DNA of 64,000 nucleotides from Ostrinia nubilalis (GCF_963855985.1 NC_087118.1:3782001-3846000), one strand, 5' to 3'. Positions 40,030 to 50,865 are shown, numbered from the stretch's first letter. Notes: generated by a model from the sequence alone, not told the origin. Program-made: numbers and translations.

Positions 40030-40269
40030 CTAATATTATAAATGCGAAAGTAACTCTGTCTGTCTGTCTGTCTATCTGTCTGTCTGTTACGCTTTCCCGC
40101 TTAAACCTCGCAACCGATTTTGATGAAATTTGGCATAGAGATAGTTTGAGTCCCGGGAAAGAACATAGGATAGTTTTTATCCCGGTTTTTGAAACAGGGA
40201 TGCGCGCGATAAAGTTTTTCTGTGACAGACAAAATTCCACGCGGGCGAAGCCGCGGGCGGAAAGCTAGT
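40029..40269 (+). mobile_element. Helitron-type non-autonomous element (239 bp)
   Basis: The element at 40030-40268 starts CTAATATTATAAATGCGAAA and ends CGGGCGGAAAGCTAG. It has a GC-rich subterminal hairpin (GCGGGCGAAGCCGCGGGC), lies between host A (40029) and T (40269), and has no TSD. A 3' CTAG, a hairpin about ten bases inside it and A/T insertion are Helitron hallmarks; the ends match the Lep1-like family known from Lepidoptera. It also contains a (CTGT)n run. Confidence 0.8.
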
Positions 40270-41445
40270 GATACATAAGGACGGCAAGCCGCCACATGAA
40301 TGCTCGTCATACCGACCCATAAGCTTAACCCCAGTTCTCTCAAAGCTATGGGAGAGGATATTTCTGAAAAGACTCGGTATTTTTCTAAGCGAGTTTGATA
40401 TTGTCCCTGGGCACCAGTTTGGCTTCCGAAAGGCACATTCGACCATCGAACAGGTTCATCGTGTATACAATTCTGCAAGGCAAAGCTTTGAAAGTAAAAA
40501 ATATTGCTCCGCTGCGTTTCTAGATGTACAACAGGCTTTTGATCGAGTGTGGCACAAGGGATTGCTCTGCAAGATCAAGGAAAGATTACCACACTCAGTG
40601 TTTCACATCCTGGAATCTTACCTCTCTGACAGACTATTCCAGGTCAAGCTAGGAGAGGCCAGATCTTCCCTGTATCCCATTAACGCCGGTGTTCCCCAAG
40701 GGTCGGTGCTTGGACCGGTCTTATATAATATTTATACATCAGACCTGCTGACTTCAGATGATGTCACGGTTGCTACATATGCTGACGATATTGCCTTCTT
40801 GGCTGCAGACAAAGACCCTATATCAGCGAGTGAAAAGCTTCAGAGACTGCTGAATGCTACGTCGGATTGGCTTCATAAATGGCGTATACAAGCCAGTGCG
40901 CAGAAATCCAACCACATAACCTTCACCCTGAGGAGAGGAGACTGTCCCCCCGTCTGCCTGGGAAGGAATGTTCTGCCTCAGACCAACTGTGTAAAATACC
41001 TCGGCTTTCATTTGGATAGACGGCTGACTTGGAAGGACCACATAAAAATGAAAGAGACCAAATTAACCACAAATTCAGAAATCTATATTGGATGATGGGC
41101 AGGAATTCGGTTCTCTCCCTGGACAATAAACTTCTGATATACAATTCCATCCTGAAGCCAATATGGACATATGGTATCCAGTTGTGGGGAGTTGCCAGCA
41201 AGAGTAATGTCGCGTGCCTGCAAAGGGTGCAGAACAACATATTGAGGAATATTGCGAATGCCCCGTGGTTCACGAGGAATTGTGAAATACACGAGTACTT
41301 GAACATTGAAACCGTGGCCACAGAAATAGAGCGCTACAAGAAACTGCACATCGAACGTCTTACTCATCACCCCAATCCACTCGCCTACGGATTACTGGAG
41401 AATGACAACGTGGTTAAAAGGCTAAAAAGAAACCACGTAATTTAA
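40269..41445 (+). pseudogene. ORF2 reverse transcriptase of the Jockey-like LINE
   Basis: RT motifs in order: SSYRPISLTPVLSKLWERI, GHQFGFRKAHSTIEQV, AAFLDVQQAFDRVWHKGL, NAGVPQGSVLGPVLYNIYT and the catalytic TYADDIAFLA. They are followed by CVKYLGFHLDRRLTWKDHI. Near 41,050 a 1-base loss in an A-run shifts the frame. Afterwards YWMMGRNSVLSLDNKLLIYN and TYGIQLWGVAS complete the thumb, and the protein ends KRLKRNHVI at 41445. Apart from the two inserts and this shift the domain looks complete. Confidence 0.88.
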
Positions 41446-41562
41446 GAAGACAGCTTAGGCATAGGCCAGCTGCTCTTTAACAATAAAATGACACTCAACA
41501 TATCTGATTATAGTCTGGCGACTGATTGCAGAAATCATTATCACAAAAAAAAAAAAAAAATA

Positions 41563-41848
41563 TGTACGTTATTATTAACTACTATCACGCATTTATTTTT
41601 TAATTATGGCGATCTGCGTACCGCATATGTTTATCAAAAATAATGCCTATATTAGGCTTTCAACTAGCTCTTATAGTAATTACATAGTTGACAGTTACTA
41701 ATTACTTCTACTGTTATTATTTTTTTTGTAAAATCTTATAATCGCAAGTAACACATCATTTTTTTATTTAAAATTACAAAATAGAAAATTATAATTTACT
41801 TCTATTTATCGATAATAGGAAACCGCATTAGAACACGAGCACGGCACT
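41563..41848. other. AT-rich spacer, nothing recognised
   Basis: No open frame or repeat boundary is seen between the LINE poly(A) and the next foldback element. Confidence 0.4.
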
Positions 41849-41852
41849 ATGT

Positions 41853-42232
41853 TACGACCGGCACATGCGGCCGTACTGTGTATTTTCCTACGACAGTGGA
41901 TATCGGAAGAAATTAAATACATTGCGCAGTAGTTGAGCATGACATAAAGTGGTTGCTAACTAAATCGTCAATGTACAAGCGTGTTAGAATTTTTATCACC
42001 ATTGATTTCGATATCGCAGTAACTGTTACGCCACTGAATTCGTTCGTAAAAATGTTTAGTTTTTTTTATTTATAAGCAAAATACCAATGGATTTGCAATA
42101 CTTACATGTAGTAAATGACTCCATTGTTCCTGTAGTTCTTCGTTTCACTTGTTTTATTGCACGTAACGACGCATTATCCAAAATATCGGAGAACATTTCC
42201 TTAGTACGACTGAATCGCGACTAACCTAGCTA
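41853..42232 (+). repeat. Left arm of the 15.5-kb foldback, outer part
   Basis: Matches the reverse complement of 57082-57397 followed by that of 56375-56440. The arm continues at 43325. Confidence 0.8.
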
Positions 42233-43324
42233 TACCTTGATTTTTTAGAATCCAGCAGAGATGTAAACAAACACTTTCATACACAATTACACCATAATCA
42301 CTTACGTGTTCATAATATCATACACATTATTTAACAAGCCCATGAAACCAACTTTATTTTCACGTTTATACAAGTTTGAAATCAATCTTTGAAACAAATT
42401 ATTTTAGCAAAATACGTGGACGATGAAAATTTGTGAGACTTGTCAAATTGACTTGACGTTTAAAATCATGTGTTATCTCCATATTGTCTATGACTTGTCT
42501 CTGACACATCAGTGCTGTAACTTGTGAGTCATAGACAATAATCTGTAAATTTAATCGATATTTCTTTAAGTATTCACTTATTCCGATTACTGATTAATTT
42601 TAAATAAAAAGTATACGATACTTTGTTAAGTTTTCCAGCGATAACTTCGACAATATTGGAGATAACGTAAAATTATTTTTCTACTTTTAGTGTATACTTT
42701 TTCGCAGTTTAATTTTTAGTCGGTTTTATTTAAACGAAATTATTTTCCTTTTTTATGCAATTATGCTTACGTATTGTTCCATTGCTTATTAATAAAAGAA
42801 AAAAAATCTTCTTTTAATTGATAGCATCAGCGCGACAGCAACATAATTACGCGCGAGCGATAAGGATGGGTAGCTTGGGGTCATTGGACAAAATTCTACG
42901 TGCTCGCAGACCAGGCTTATTACCTCCCTAGCGGAATAGAGCAACAAAGGACTGAGCGAGCGAGATGTCACTAGTAGCAACACTGTCAAACAGAACTTTT
43001 TGCAACTATTTGAAGTTTAATAACTTTACGGATATCATTGATTGTTTTACTGTCCACAGTGTGTTTTTTGATTACATCTGTGCATACAGTTTGTTTCCTG
43101 TTCTCGAAAATTTCATAATCAGTTCACATTCAATGTTGCGACTTTGTTGCATATTTTTAGTATTTTGACGATCACCCGGCGATGATACGCAAGTACTACA
43201 ATAATTTCACTTCGCGATTAACGAGAGGTTTTGTCGCATCACTAGTTCACAGACTAAAAATATTTTTATGTCAGTTGGCCATGTTTGATGACATTTCTGC
43301 TGATTTCTAAAAAATTAGACTGTA
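42231..43324. mobile_element. TA-flanked insert of about 1.1 kb in the left arm
   Basis: The right arm lacks 42233-43322. The insertion is flanked by TA on both sides (42231-42232 and 43323-43324). The ends share ATTTTTTAGAA in inverted orientation (TACCTTGATTTTTTAGAATC versus CAGTCTAATTTTTTAGAAAT). A TA duplication with weak ends suggests a Tc1/mariner-type non-autonomous element. 42,830-42,970 contains a mixed GC-rich patch with GAGCGAGCGAGATG. No transposase seen. Confidence 0.6.
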
Positions 43325-43410
43325 CGCGGCCGATGTTCGTTTCTGGGCATATCGCGGAGACACGCGCCACGCCCCCGTTTCACATCTATTCCCTTCTATG
43401 ATCTGAGGTG
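43325..43410 (+). repeat. Left arm of the 15.5-kb foldback, inner part
   Basis: CGCGGCCGATGTTCGTTTCT through CCCTTCTATGATCTGAGG is mirrored at 56284-56370. Confidence 0.85.
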
Positions 43411-43429
43411 CTTACTAACCCGTTGCCAT

Positions 43430-43626
43430 CAGCAGAGGCCATATTTGCATGCCAACACTACGCCTTGGGTATTAAAAACCCGCGGCGTCTGCCTGGACAG
43501 AGCCAGAAACTGACAGAGGCCGTATTTGCATGTCAAAATCAACACTACGCATCAGGTATTAAAAACCATCAACGTCTGCCTGGACAAAGCCAGAAACTGA
43601 CAGAAGCCGTATTTGCATGTCAAAAT
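43430..43626. repeat. Minisatellite array of about 88-bp units, left part
   Basis: Units of GCCTGGACAGAGCCAGAAAC, TGACAGAGGCCGTATTTGCA and ATCAACACTACGCATCAGGT recur about twice here. The array is interrupted by the gypsy element at 43627 and continues at 54579. Confidence 0.9.
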
Positions 43627-43739
43627 TGATAAAATGAAACAACGGTCTGTTTGCTATTACGTCTATTTGTGAACTGGCGAACCACACATCATACAGGAGT
43701 ATTTATAATAAGTTTAAGGTTTACCCTCCATACATAACA
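43627..43739 (-). repeat. 3' LTR of element E
   Basis: 113 bp; on the minus strand it starts TGTTATGTATGGAGGG and ends CATTTTATCA. It is preceded on that strand by the purine tract AAGGGTGGAGG (43750-43740). Confidence 0.9.
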
Positions 43740-44023
43740 CCTCCACCCTTATTTAATACATTTAAGTTCAACTAACGAATTCAACCAATAACTAAATTAA
43801 TAATTAAATTATGCTATGAACAATGAACTACAAATATTTATTCATATAAGTATGACTCATGAAAAATAACATTTTAATTTAACCTTGTTTCATATAATAA
43901 TTTTATTAACAATTACCTACCTAACATCGGACGGAGATAGGTAGCCTAGGAAAGGTACAAACATAGACATATTATATTTACAAGAAATCTCAAAGTAGTA
44001 GATAGGTACATCTACTCATTATT
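43740..44023 (-). other. 3' end of element E between LINE and 3' LTR
   Basis: AT-rich non-coding sequence ending, on the minus strand, in the purine tract AAGGGTGGAGG next to the LTR. Confidence 0.6.
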
Positions 44024-44024
44024 A

Positions 44025-44214
44025 AGATAAGATAAGATAAGATAAGATAAGCATTTATTGTTAATTGTGTTGATACAGTGGTGTTACATAAAAGGCACAT
44101 AATGCTAAAGTACACAATTTATCCATTTCGGACGTACAATATAAATTGTCAAAAACATAATTAATTATTAATTGGATTATTATTTTGCAATGTCAGTTAT
44201 TATAAAATTATTCA
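44025..44214 (-). other. CR1-like 3' UTR with AATAAA and (TTATC)n tail
   Basis: The minus strand ends CAATAAATGC followed by about five TTATC units (44051-44025). Short-repeat tails instead of poly(A) are typical of CR1/L2-type LINEs. Confidence 0.8.
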
Positions 44215-44401
44215 TTACATTACATTAAAATATTCATTTAAATTATAAAAAGATTTGTCAAATAACCAGTCTTTGAGCGTTCGTTTAAATTTGATTCCCT
44301 CTAATTGTTTTATATTATTTGGCAATCGATTGAATATTTTTATTCCAGTTACGTATGTACTTTTTTCATAAATGTAACTAGAGGGTTTTACAACACACAT
44401 A
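44215..44401 (-). pseudogene. CR1-like ORF2 C-terminus after frameshift
   Basis: In the shifted frame the text NMCVVKPSSYIYEKSTYVTG and FNRLPNNIKQLEGIKFKRTL completes the usual LINE C-terminal segment, ending FYNLNEYFNVM. Confidence 0.75.
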
Positions 44402-46751
44402 TTATATTTGCGAACGTAGATTGTGCTTAGTATCACTTTTTTTACAAAACAAATATTTATGGTCTTTGACAAAAACACATATTTCTAGTATATATATACA
44501 CGTCACAGTTAAGAATTTATAGTCTTTGAATACATTTCTTAATGATACATATTTATTTATATTATACATAATACGCAGACATTTTTTTTGGAGTATAAAA
44601 GTGGACTCAACATTTACAGAGTTACCCCAAAAAATTATGCCATAAGTCAAGAGGGGGTACACATATCCATAGTAAGCGTTTTTCGCAACGTCAATTGATG
44701 ATATATTTGTCAATATTGAGATAGCATAACAACTACTAGAGATTCTTTTATTAATGGATTCGATATGTGCTTTCCAATTTAAATTTGTATCAACAGTGAC
44801 TCCCAAAAATCGTGTATCACTAACTTGTTCAATTTTCGTTCCGTTTATATTAACATTAAATTGTAGTGGTTCTTTTTTGTAGTTCTTAAATTCAACAAAT
44901 TTGGTCTTTCCTAAATTTACTTTCAAATTTATAGATGCTAACCAATTTATAACCCTATTTAGCGTATTGTATATTTCATCAACAAAACCACCATCATCCA
45001 ATCCCTCCTTAGATATAAATATTGAGGCATCATCAGCATACATGACGCACAGGTGACTGGCTATTAAGGGAAGCTCATTGATATATATCAGAAATAGGAG
45101 AGGTCCCAATACACTGCCTTGCGGTACGCCTAGAATTATTTTTTCAAAATTAGACTGCACCTGCTTGATTGTCTTAGTATTTTCATCATATGTGTCTAAG
45201 ATTGTCGCTTGAAATCTGTTTGTCAGATAAGATTCTAAAAGATTAAGGGCATTCCCTCGTATACCTATATGATTGAGTTGTTTTAATAATATGTCATGTA
45301 CCACACAGTCAAAGGCTTTAGACAAGTCTAGGAACAATCCAATGCAGGTTTTTTTATTGTCAATATCTGTCCATATTTTCTGTAAAATGTTATATATAGC
45401 TATTGTTGTATTTTTTCCTTTTTGGAATCCAAATTGGTTAGTACTTAAGATATTATTTTTATTTAAATATGCTGTTAACCTTTTTGCTATTATCTTCTCG
45501 AATAATTTAGAAAAGTTAGGTAATAATGCTATAGGTCTGTAATTTTCGTGTTCGTCCTTTGGTCCTTTTTTGTGGAGAGGTTTTACCAGAGCTTTTTTCA
45601 GATCATCTGGAAATATTCCCGTTTCAAACATTAAGTTTATTATATGGGCAAGAGGTTCAGCTATAAAGTCTATACTGGATTTAATTAATGTCATTGGTAT
45701 TTTATCGTAACCTGTACTTTTTTTGTTTTTAAACTCTCTTACGATGTTTTTTACTTCAGAGACAGTAACAGGAGTCATAAAAATGCTGTCTAAACTTGAG
45801 TAGATTAGAGGTTTGTATGTACAGTTTGATTTAGTCAATTGTTGATTATTTGTATTAATAAAATGGTCATTTAATGATTTGGCTATGTCATATGGATTGT
45901 TAATTAATTCATTGTCCTTTTTTATAGTATGTATTGTTTCATTTATTGTATTTATTTTTGTTGTGTTTTGTTTTATTACTTGCCACGTAGCTTTACTTTT
46001 ATTCTCACTGCGATTTATATATCTATTATTTGTATTTCTTTTTGATTGTCTTGTTACTGATTTCAAGATTTTACAGTATTTTTTATAAATGATTTTTGAG
46101 GCTAGACAATTTCTTTTCATATTCTGTAAATATAATTTTCTTTTATTTTTGCTAGCTACTGATATTCCTTTTGTTTTCCAATTTGGAGATTTATTGTATG
46201 TCATTTTTATTTTAGCGATTGGGATACAGAGTTTAAAAACAAGTTCAAATATATCAAAAAAATTTTTGTATGCATAATTTGGATTTACTTCCATATAAAC
46301 ATCTTTGAAATTAAATTGAGATATGTATTTCAAAAATATTTCCAAACACCTATCCGAATATTTATAAATGTACCACGACTTTTCATAGAAGCTTCGATTT
46401 GCGGCAATTGTCATTAATTGACATGTATGATCTGACAATCCTACATCCAATACTTCAACTTGGTATTTTTTTATATTAGTAATAATATTGTCTATGCATG
46501 TTTGAGAGTGATTAGTAACTCTTGTTGGTGTCTCAATGGTAGCATGCAATTTGTAAGATCTAAACATGTTCAAAAAAGATTCACTTTTTTTATTTTTTTC
46601 TAGTATGTTAACGTTGAAGTCGCCCAAAATGAAAATATTTTTGAAATTATTTCTAGTCCTAATAGTTATTTTACGGAGCAAACATTCCATGTTAGTCAAA
46701 AAAAGATCCAAATTGCTGTTTGGCGTTCTATAAATGCATATTACTAAGTAG
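44402..46751 (-). pseudogene. CR1-like ORF2, endonuclease end and reverse transcriptase
   Basis: Picks up the endonuclease one register away (NIFILGDFNVNIL with the catalytic DFN, then GLSDHTCQLM with SDH). RT motifs: KKSTGYDKIPMTLIKSS, ENYRPIALLPNFSKLFEKII, STNQFGFQKGKNTTIAIYNI, GLFLDLSKAFDCVVHDILLK, GVPQGSVLGPLLFLIYINEL and the catalytic CVMYADDASIF. Then RFLGVTVDTNLNWKAHIESI. It closes at 44402 because of one extra T after HNLRSQI. The RT itself is complete. Confidence 0.9.
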
Positions 46752-47078
46752 TTAGTTAAGACCAGATATTACAGCACCACAACATTCAAAATAAGATTCT
46801 ACAGACATTTTTGATATCCAATCTATTTCACGGCAGACTATTGCATTTTTTGCATAAATAGCAACACCACCTCTTTTTTTCCGTTTACGACAGAAGTGAG
46901 CAACTTTTTTGTACCCGTTTATTTGGAAAATATCAACTTCCTCTTCTTTTAAGAAAGTCTCACTGAAACAGCATACATCAATGTTTTTTTCTTCTATTAA
47001 TAATTCAAGTTGGTCTACCTTAGATTTAATACTTTGTGCGTTTAAGTGCAGTAAATTAAAACTCTTTATTTTATTCAC
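46752..47078 (-). pseudogene. CR1-like ORF2, start of the endonuclease
   Basis: Starts MNKIKSFNLLHLNAQSIKSK, the APE endonuclease N-terminus with its asparagine, then IDVCCFSETFLKEEE with the metal-binding glutamate. The ATG at 47078 overlaps the end of ORF1 by eight bases. The frame closes at 46752 after a tandem TAAC/TAAC repeat, which looks like a 4-base duplication that shifts the frame. Confidence 0.85.
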
Positions 47079-48558
47079 GAAAAAAATCAGATTGATTACG
47101 ATTAATACTAGCTGTTTCTTGGGTATCGGTACTTAATGTTTGATTAAGTTTCATCCGGTTAAATAAGTATGGAATAGTGGGCTGAACTTTGCGAATTACG
47201 GTCGAATTATTGGCTATGTCAGTTAGTTTCCTGACTGCTTGCATTTTGTTTGATTGGTATACCATTTGAGTCCTATTTTGAATATATTTTAACCAATTAT
47301 TTCTATAATCAATACCAAGAATCTCCCTCAACACCAATCTACCTATGCATAACTTATAATTTTGCCATAATAGTTTGTCAAATTGTAAAGGCACGAATTT
47401 AGAATGAGCAAATTGTGAACAAATCAGACGGATGGTTTCATTTTGTTGACTTACATTTAAAAATTGATTTCGAAAGATCTCACCAACGAGAACATTTGTG
47501 TTAGCGAGAAAGGATAAGTGATAATATAGATGTGATTGAAAACGAAGTGAGTCATTGTCATTTGAGCCCGCTATTATGATAATGTAGTCCAAGTTGGTAA
47601 AATCCTTACTTAGGGTGTGGCAAGATAACAGTATTTGGTCTAATTGCGCATTTGGTTTAATTATGGAAGTTACTAAAAATTTACTACCTAATAAACTTTG
47701 CAGTATATTACGTATGCCAGCACCGTGTTCGTCGCTTAATATCAATACCTTTCTCTCAACTTCAATCCCTACATGATGAACTTTGCTTGAGTCCCTTGAA
47801 TCTTCAGTATTTTTTTCTAATTGTCTGGTGTCTCTTGATACATTTCCATCTTTATTTTTCTCCAAAGAAATGCACTTTTCCTCTTCGTTATGTGTCTTGT
47901 TCGATTGAAAACAGTGATGACTGCCTGTGTTGTCTGAATTTGTGTAGTTGAGGTTTGTCTTAATTAAGTTTTTCCTTCCTTTCTTGATCGTGTTTTTTTT
48001 TGGCGTCGATCGGCATATATAAGTTAACTTATCAGTTTTCTTTTCATAGTTATTTATTTGTTGTTTAAGTGAACTATTTTCGAGCACTAATTTATCTATT
48101 TCATTTTCAGCCATTTTTAACGTTGCTTTTAAGCTGTTTATTTTAGCTTTTAGTTCTTCCAACTCTTCTTTAATATCTGGTCCCACCTCAGGACAGCTTC
48201 TGTTTAGTTTAGTTGTATCCATAAATGACTCATCCTCGTCAATAGATTCATCCGAGCACAAAGATTCAAATGAATTTTCAATGGGAATATTTGTTTTCTG
48301 TTTATTACGCTTGGTTACAAAGCTTTGAGCGGGTTCATCATTAGTGGAGATTTCTGATGATGTAGATGGCACTTCATTTTTTCGACTTTCAATGCACTTT
48401 GGGCAGCTCCATTTACTGCTTTTCTTCGCTTTAATTAAGTTGAACATTTTTTCTGTCATATTTGTACATAGAAGATGATATGTTTTTTTACAATAGAAGC
48501 AAGTAAGGATCCGTCTATCATTGATAGTTTTTCTACATTTGGCACACTTTTCCGCCAT
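47071..48558 (-). CDS. CR1-like ORF1: PHD finger plus SGNH-type esterase
   Basis: 495 codons, intact, starting MAEKCAKCRKTINDRRI. Residues about 5-60 form a PHD-type zinc finger (CAKC, CFYC, HLLC, CPKC). A lysine-rich linker is followed by a coiled-coil segment at about 130-180 (ELEELKAKINSLKATLKMAE). From about residue 270 the text VLILSDEHGAGIRNILQSLL and DYIIIIAGSNDND fits an SGNH hydrolase fold, with SDEHG as the Ser-Asp block and GSNDND as the G-x-N-D block. In CR1-like LINEs this ORF1 binds element RNA; the esterase may act on lipids or be structural. The stop overlaps the region just before ORF2. Best preserved frame of element E's interior. Confidence 0.85.
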   Translation of the reverse strand: MAEKCAKCRKTINDRRILTCFYCKKTYHLLCTNMTEKMFNLIKAKKSSKWSCPKCIESRKNEVPSTSSEISTNDEPAQSFVTKRNKQKTNIPIENSFESLCSDESIDEDESFMDTTKLNRSCPEVGPDIKEELEELKAKINSLKATLKMAENEIDKLVLENSSLKQQINNYEKKTDKLTYICRSTPKKNTIKKGRKNLIKTNLNYTNSDNTGSHHCFQSNKTHNEEEKCISLEKNKDGNVSRDTRQLEKNTEDSRDSSKVHHVGIEVERKVLILSDEHGAGIRNILQSLLGSKFLVTSIIKPNAQLDQILLSCHTLSKDFTNLDYIIIIAGSNDNDSLRFQSHLYYHLSFLANTNVLVGEIFRNQFLNVSQQNETIRLICSQFAHSKFVPLQFDKLLWQNYKLCIGRLVLREILGIDYRNNWLKYIQNRTQMVYQSNKMQAVRKLTDIANNSTVIRKVQPTIPYLFNRMKLNQTLSTDTQETASINRNQSDFFRE

Positions 48559-48589
48559 TGTACTGTATGTCCGCTGCTCCTGTGTAAAT

Positions 48590-48740
48590 GTCCACTTTAC
48601 TCACGCGTGAAAGGCCCGTGTGTGCGGCCGCTGCGTATGACTCAGGGTCCGCGGCGCGGCGTATGACTCAGCGCTTGACCACTGCTCGCTGCTCGGCTCG
48701 GCGGCGCGCGGCGTTCGCGTATGACGCAAAATAAGATCGT
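48590..48740. promoter_or_regulatory. Cluster of TGACTCA/TGACGCA motifs upstream of CR1-like ORF1
   Basis: Three CGTATGAC-type words occur within about 95 bp: TATGACTCAGGG, TATGACTCAGCGC and TATGACGCAAAA, in a GC-rich stretch. TGACTCA is the AP-1 site and TGACTCAGC also fits the CncC/Maf antioxidant element. They lie just 5' of ORF1 on the minus strand, where a LINE promoter is expected. Function is inferred from motif only. Confidence 0.4.
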
Positions 48741-48999
48741 TGAGTAAAATTTTTAAACTGTTTCTTCTTATATCTTTCGAATGGATGTGTATTTTTGAAA
48801 ACCGTTTTCATTACTACAAAGCTTGACAAAATGTCAACACGACTGTATATAGCACTACTTAGAAAGGCATTTTTTTACACCGAAAATCTTTACTTGTGCG
48901 CGGAGTGATTAGTAACGTGACTGCTTTCAAATTGCGCCGCGCGCGAACCATGATACTATATAGTAACAACATACTGTTATAAAGTATTATTATATTGGA
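48741..48999. other. Rest of the 3' region of element E
   Basis: AT-rich with a GCGCCGCGCGCGAACC patch near 48,935. Either the start of the LINE 5' UTR or 3' UTR of element E; no frame. Confidence 0.4.
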
Positions 49000-49397
49000 T
49001 TATGAATATCCATATCGCTCTGGGGGTCTACGCGTACGTATTGGGTAACGAGGTTCATTCGCGATGGGCAGGGGTTCATGGGTTGGACCTGTGTGTGCTC
49101 CGGTCTGGTCCTGAGATCTAGTTACTTCCGACCCAGACACTTCGCATTCGCTAGGGACCGGGCCCGTGGGCCGACTACTGCCCTCGCCCCCCACCGACGT
49201 CACCCGCCCACCACTCGGTGTGAGACACGCAGCTGGATAAAAAACCGGTTTCCTCAGATTACTCAATTCTTCCTTTTCATTCGTACCTGTGCTGTTTACA
49301 GGGTCCGTTGAAGTCATTTGGGACGTATTTACTTTACATTTCAATCTCATTTGATCGGCGTGCCTATGTACCACTGTGCCATCGTCTAATTTTACAA
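49000..49397 (-). pseudogene. Pol C-terminus of element E
   Basis: Beyond the MITE the minus strand encodes VVHRHADQMRLKCKV and ends RYPIRTRRPPERYGYS, the usual tail of mag/K02A2.6-like gypsy polyproteins. In between is a serine-threonine-glutamate-rich linker. Confidence 0.8.
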
Positions 49398-50505
49398 TAC
49401 AGTGTGAGTCACGTTAAAGTGTACATATGAAAATAGATGAAACTAGACCTATTTTTATCGACAAAAAAGAGGTCAAAAATTTTTTGAGATTTTTTTTAAT
49501 TTTTTATAGATTTTTTTTTCTTCCAATTACTTATTGTAAAGAAAACATAATAACTTTTAAACTAAGCGGTATATCCTGATAAAATAGAAACAGTAATAAT
49601 GCTAAATAACAGGCGATACTAAAAAAATACATAAAATACACAAAAAATGCCAACAAATAATAAAAAATGATACTTTTTGAAAAAAATCTGCTTAAAAATT
49701 CGTGTTTTTTTTGGTTATTTGATAAATTTCTCCAAAAAATGCCCCTATAACAGGTGGTTTTTATTACTTTGTATTATTCTCTATCGTATTATCTTTGTAA
49801 AACCAAAAATCGCATGTCTCTATCCCTATCACAACATTTGCTGTGATCGTTTGAACAAAGGCCGGCCACAACATTATTTTCCGCTGCAGGTAGAGACAAT
49901 TTTAATTTTAACTAAAATGCTTATTTTACTTCGAAATCTTTTGTTTTTATTTGAAATCTAACTTGTCTTTATCAAAATTACAAATCTAGAGCCATTTTCA
50001 GTTTCGTTCTTAACGAAGCGTTGAATGGCGCGCCCGGAGAGGCTTAGTTCAAACGATCATTGCAAACGTTGTGATAGGGATAGAGACATGCGATTTTTGG
50101 TTTTACGAAGGTAATACGATAGAGAATAATACAAAGTAATAAAAACCACCTGTTATAGGGGCATTTTTTGGAGAAATTTATCAAATAACCAAAAAAACAC
50201 GAATTTTTAAGCAGATTTTTTTCAAAAAGTATCATTTTTTATTATTTGTTGGCATTTTTTGTGTATTTTATGTATTTTTTTAGTATCGCCTGTTATTTAG
50301 CATTATTACTGTTTTTATTTTATCAGGATATACCGCTTAGTTTAAAAGTTATTACGTTTTCTTTACAATAAGTAATCGGAAGAAAAAAAATTCTATAAAA
50401 AATTAAAAAAAAATCTCAAAAAATTTTTGACCTCTTTTTTGTCGATAAAAATAGGTCTAGTTTCATCTATTTTCATATGTACACTTTAACGTGACTCACA
50501 CTGTA
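49398..50505. mobile_element. Palindromic Tc1/mariner-type MITE of 1.1 kb
   Basis: The element at 49400-50503 is almost entirely an inverted repeat with arms of about 530 bp around a short centre (about 49,970-50,045). The tips read CAGTGTGAGTCACGTTAAAG. It is flanked by TA (49398-49399 and 50504-50505). It splits the integrase C-terminus of element E, and the host frame is in register on either side. The arms look very similar with few mismatches. Confidence 0.85.
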
Positions 50506-50865
50506 TAATCTGTGTTACCTAACTTTTCGATCGTTAAACCACTTACCCACTTACTCTGCGGATGATACACCCGCACCCAGACGGAGTCGCCGGCCTGGAA
50601 GCCGCGCCACGAGCCGCCCGCCGCGCGCTGCTGCCGGCGCTGCGCCGCCGCCACTAGCTCCTCCCGCGGCGGTTTCAGCCGGTCGAGTCTCGTTCGCAAT
50701 AATCTACCTTGTAATATTTGCGCTGGACTTTCCTTGGTCGTACTATGTTCCGTGGTGCGATAAATTAATAAAAAACGTTGTAAGGCCGCATCTACGTCTG
50801 CTCGCTGTGCGACCGCTTTTTTAATAACCTTTTTACATATTTTTACAGCATTCTCAGCCAAACCG
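50504..50865 (-). pseudogene. Integrase glutamate motif and C-terminal domain of element E
   Basis: Begins LAENAVKICKKVIKKAV with the catalytic glutamate, then RTTEHSTTKESPAQILQGRL and AGDSVWVRVYHPQSKW. It is cut at 50503 by the palindromic MITE; the few residues after this (read into the MITE) are artefacts. Confidence 0.85.

Larger units (their letters stand above)
37352..41562 (+). mobile_element. Jockey-like LINE, 5'-truncated, split by two DNA elements
   Basis: The plus strand carries the end of ORF1, an ORF2 with endonuclease and reverse transcriptase, a short 3' UTR and a poly(A) run at 41545-41561. ORF2 is interrupted by a Tc1-type element (38959-39792) and a Helitron-type element (40030-40268). 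In each case the flanks join in frame, so ORF2 was intact there when hit. A third lesion is a 1-base frameshift near 41,050. The left boundary lies in 37,352-37,440; no TSD was identified. Confidence 0.85.
44024..48750 (-). mobile_element. CR1-like LINE, minus strand, near full length
   Basis: Lies in the 3' region of element E. The minus-strand order is a GC-rich 5' region (about 48,560-48,750), ORF1 with PHD and esterase-type domains, ORF2 with endonuclease and RT, a 3' UTR with AATAAA and a (TTATC)n tail (44051-44025). PHD plus esterase ORF1 is a known hallmark of CR1-group LINEs. Two frameshifts break ORF2. The 5' limit is approximate and no TSD was found, which is common in this group. 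Confidence 0.85.
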
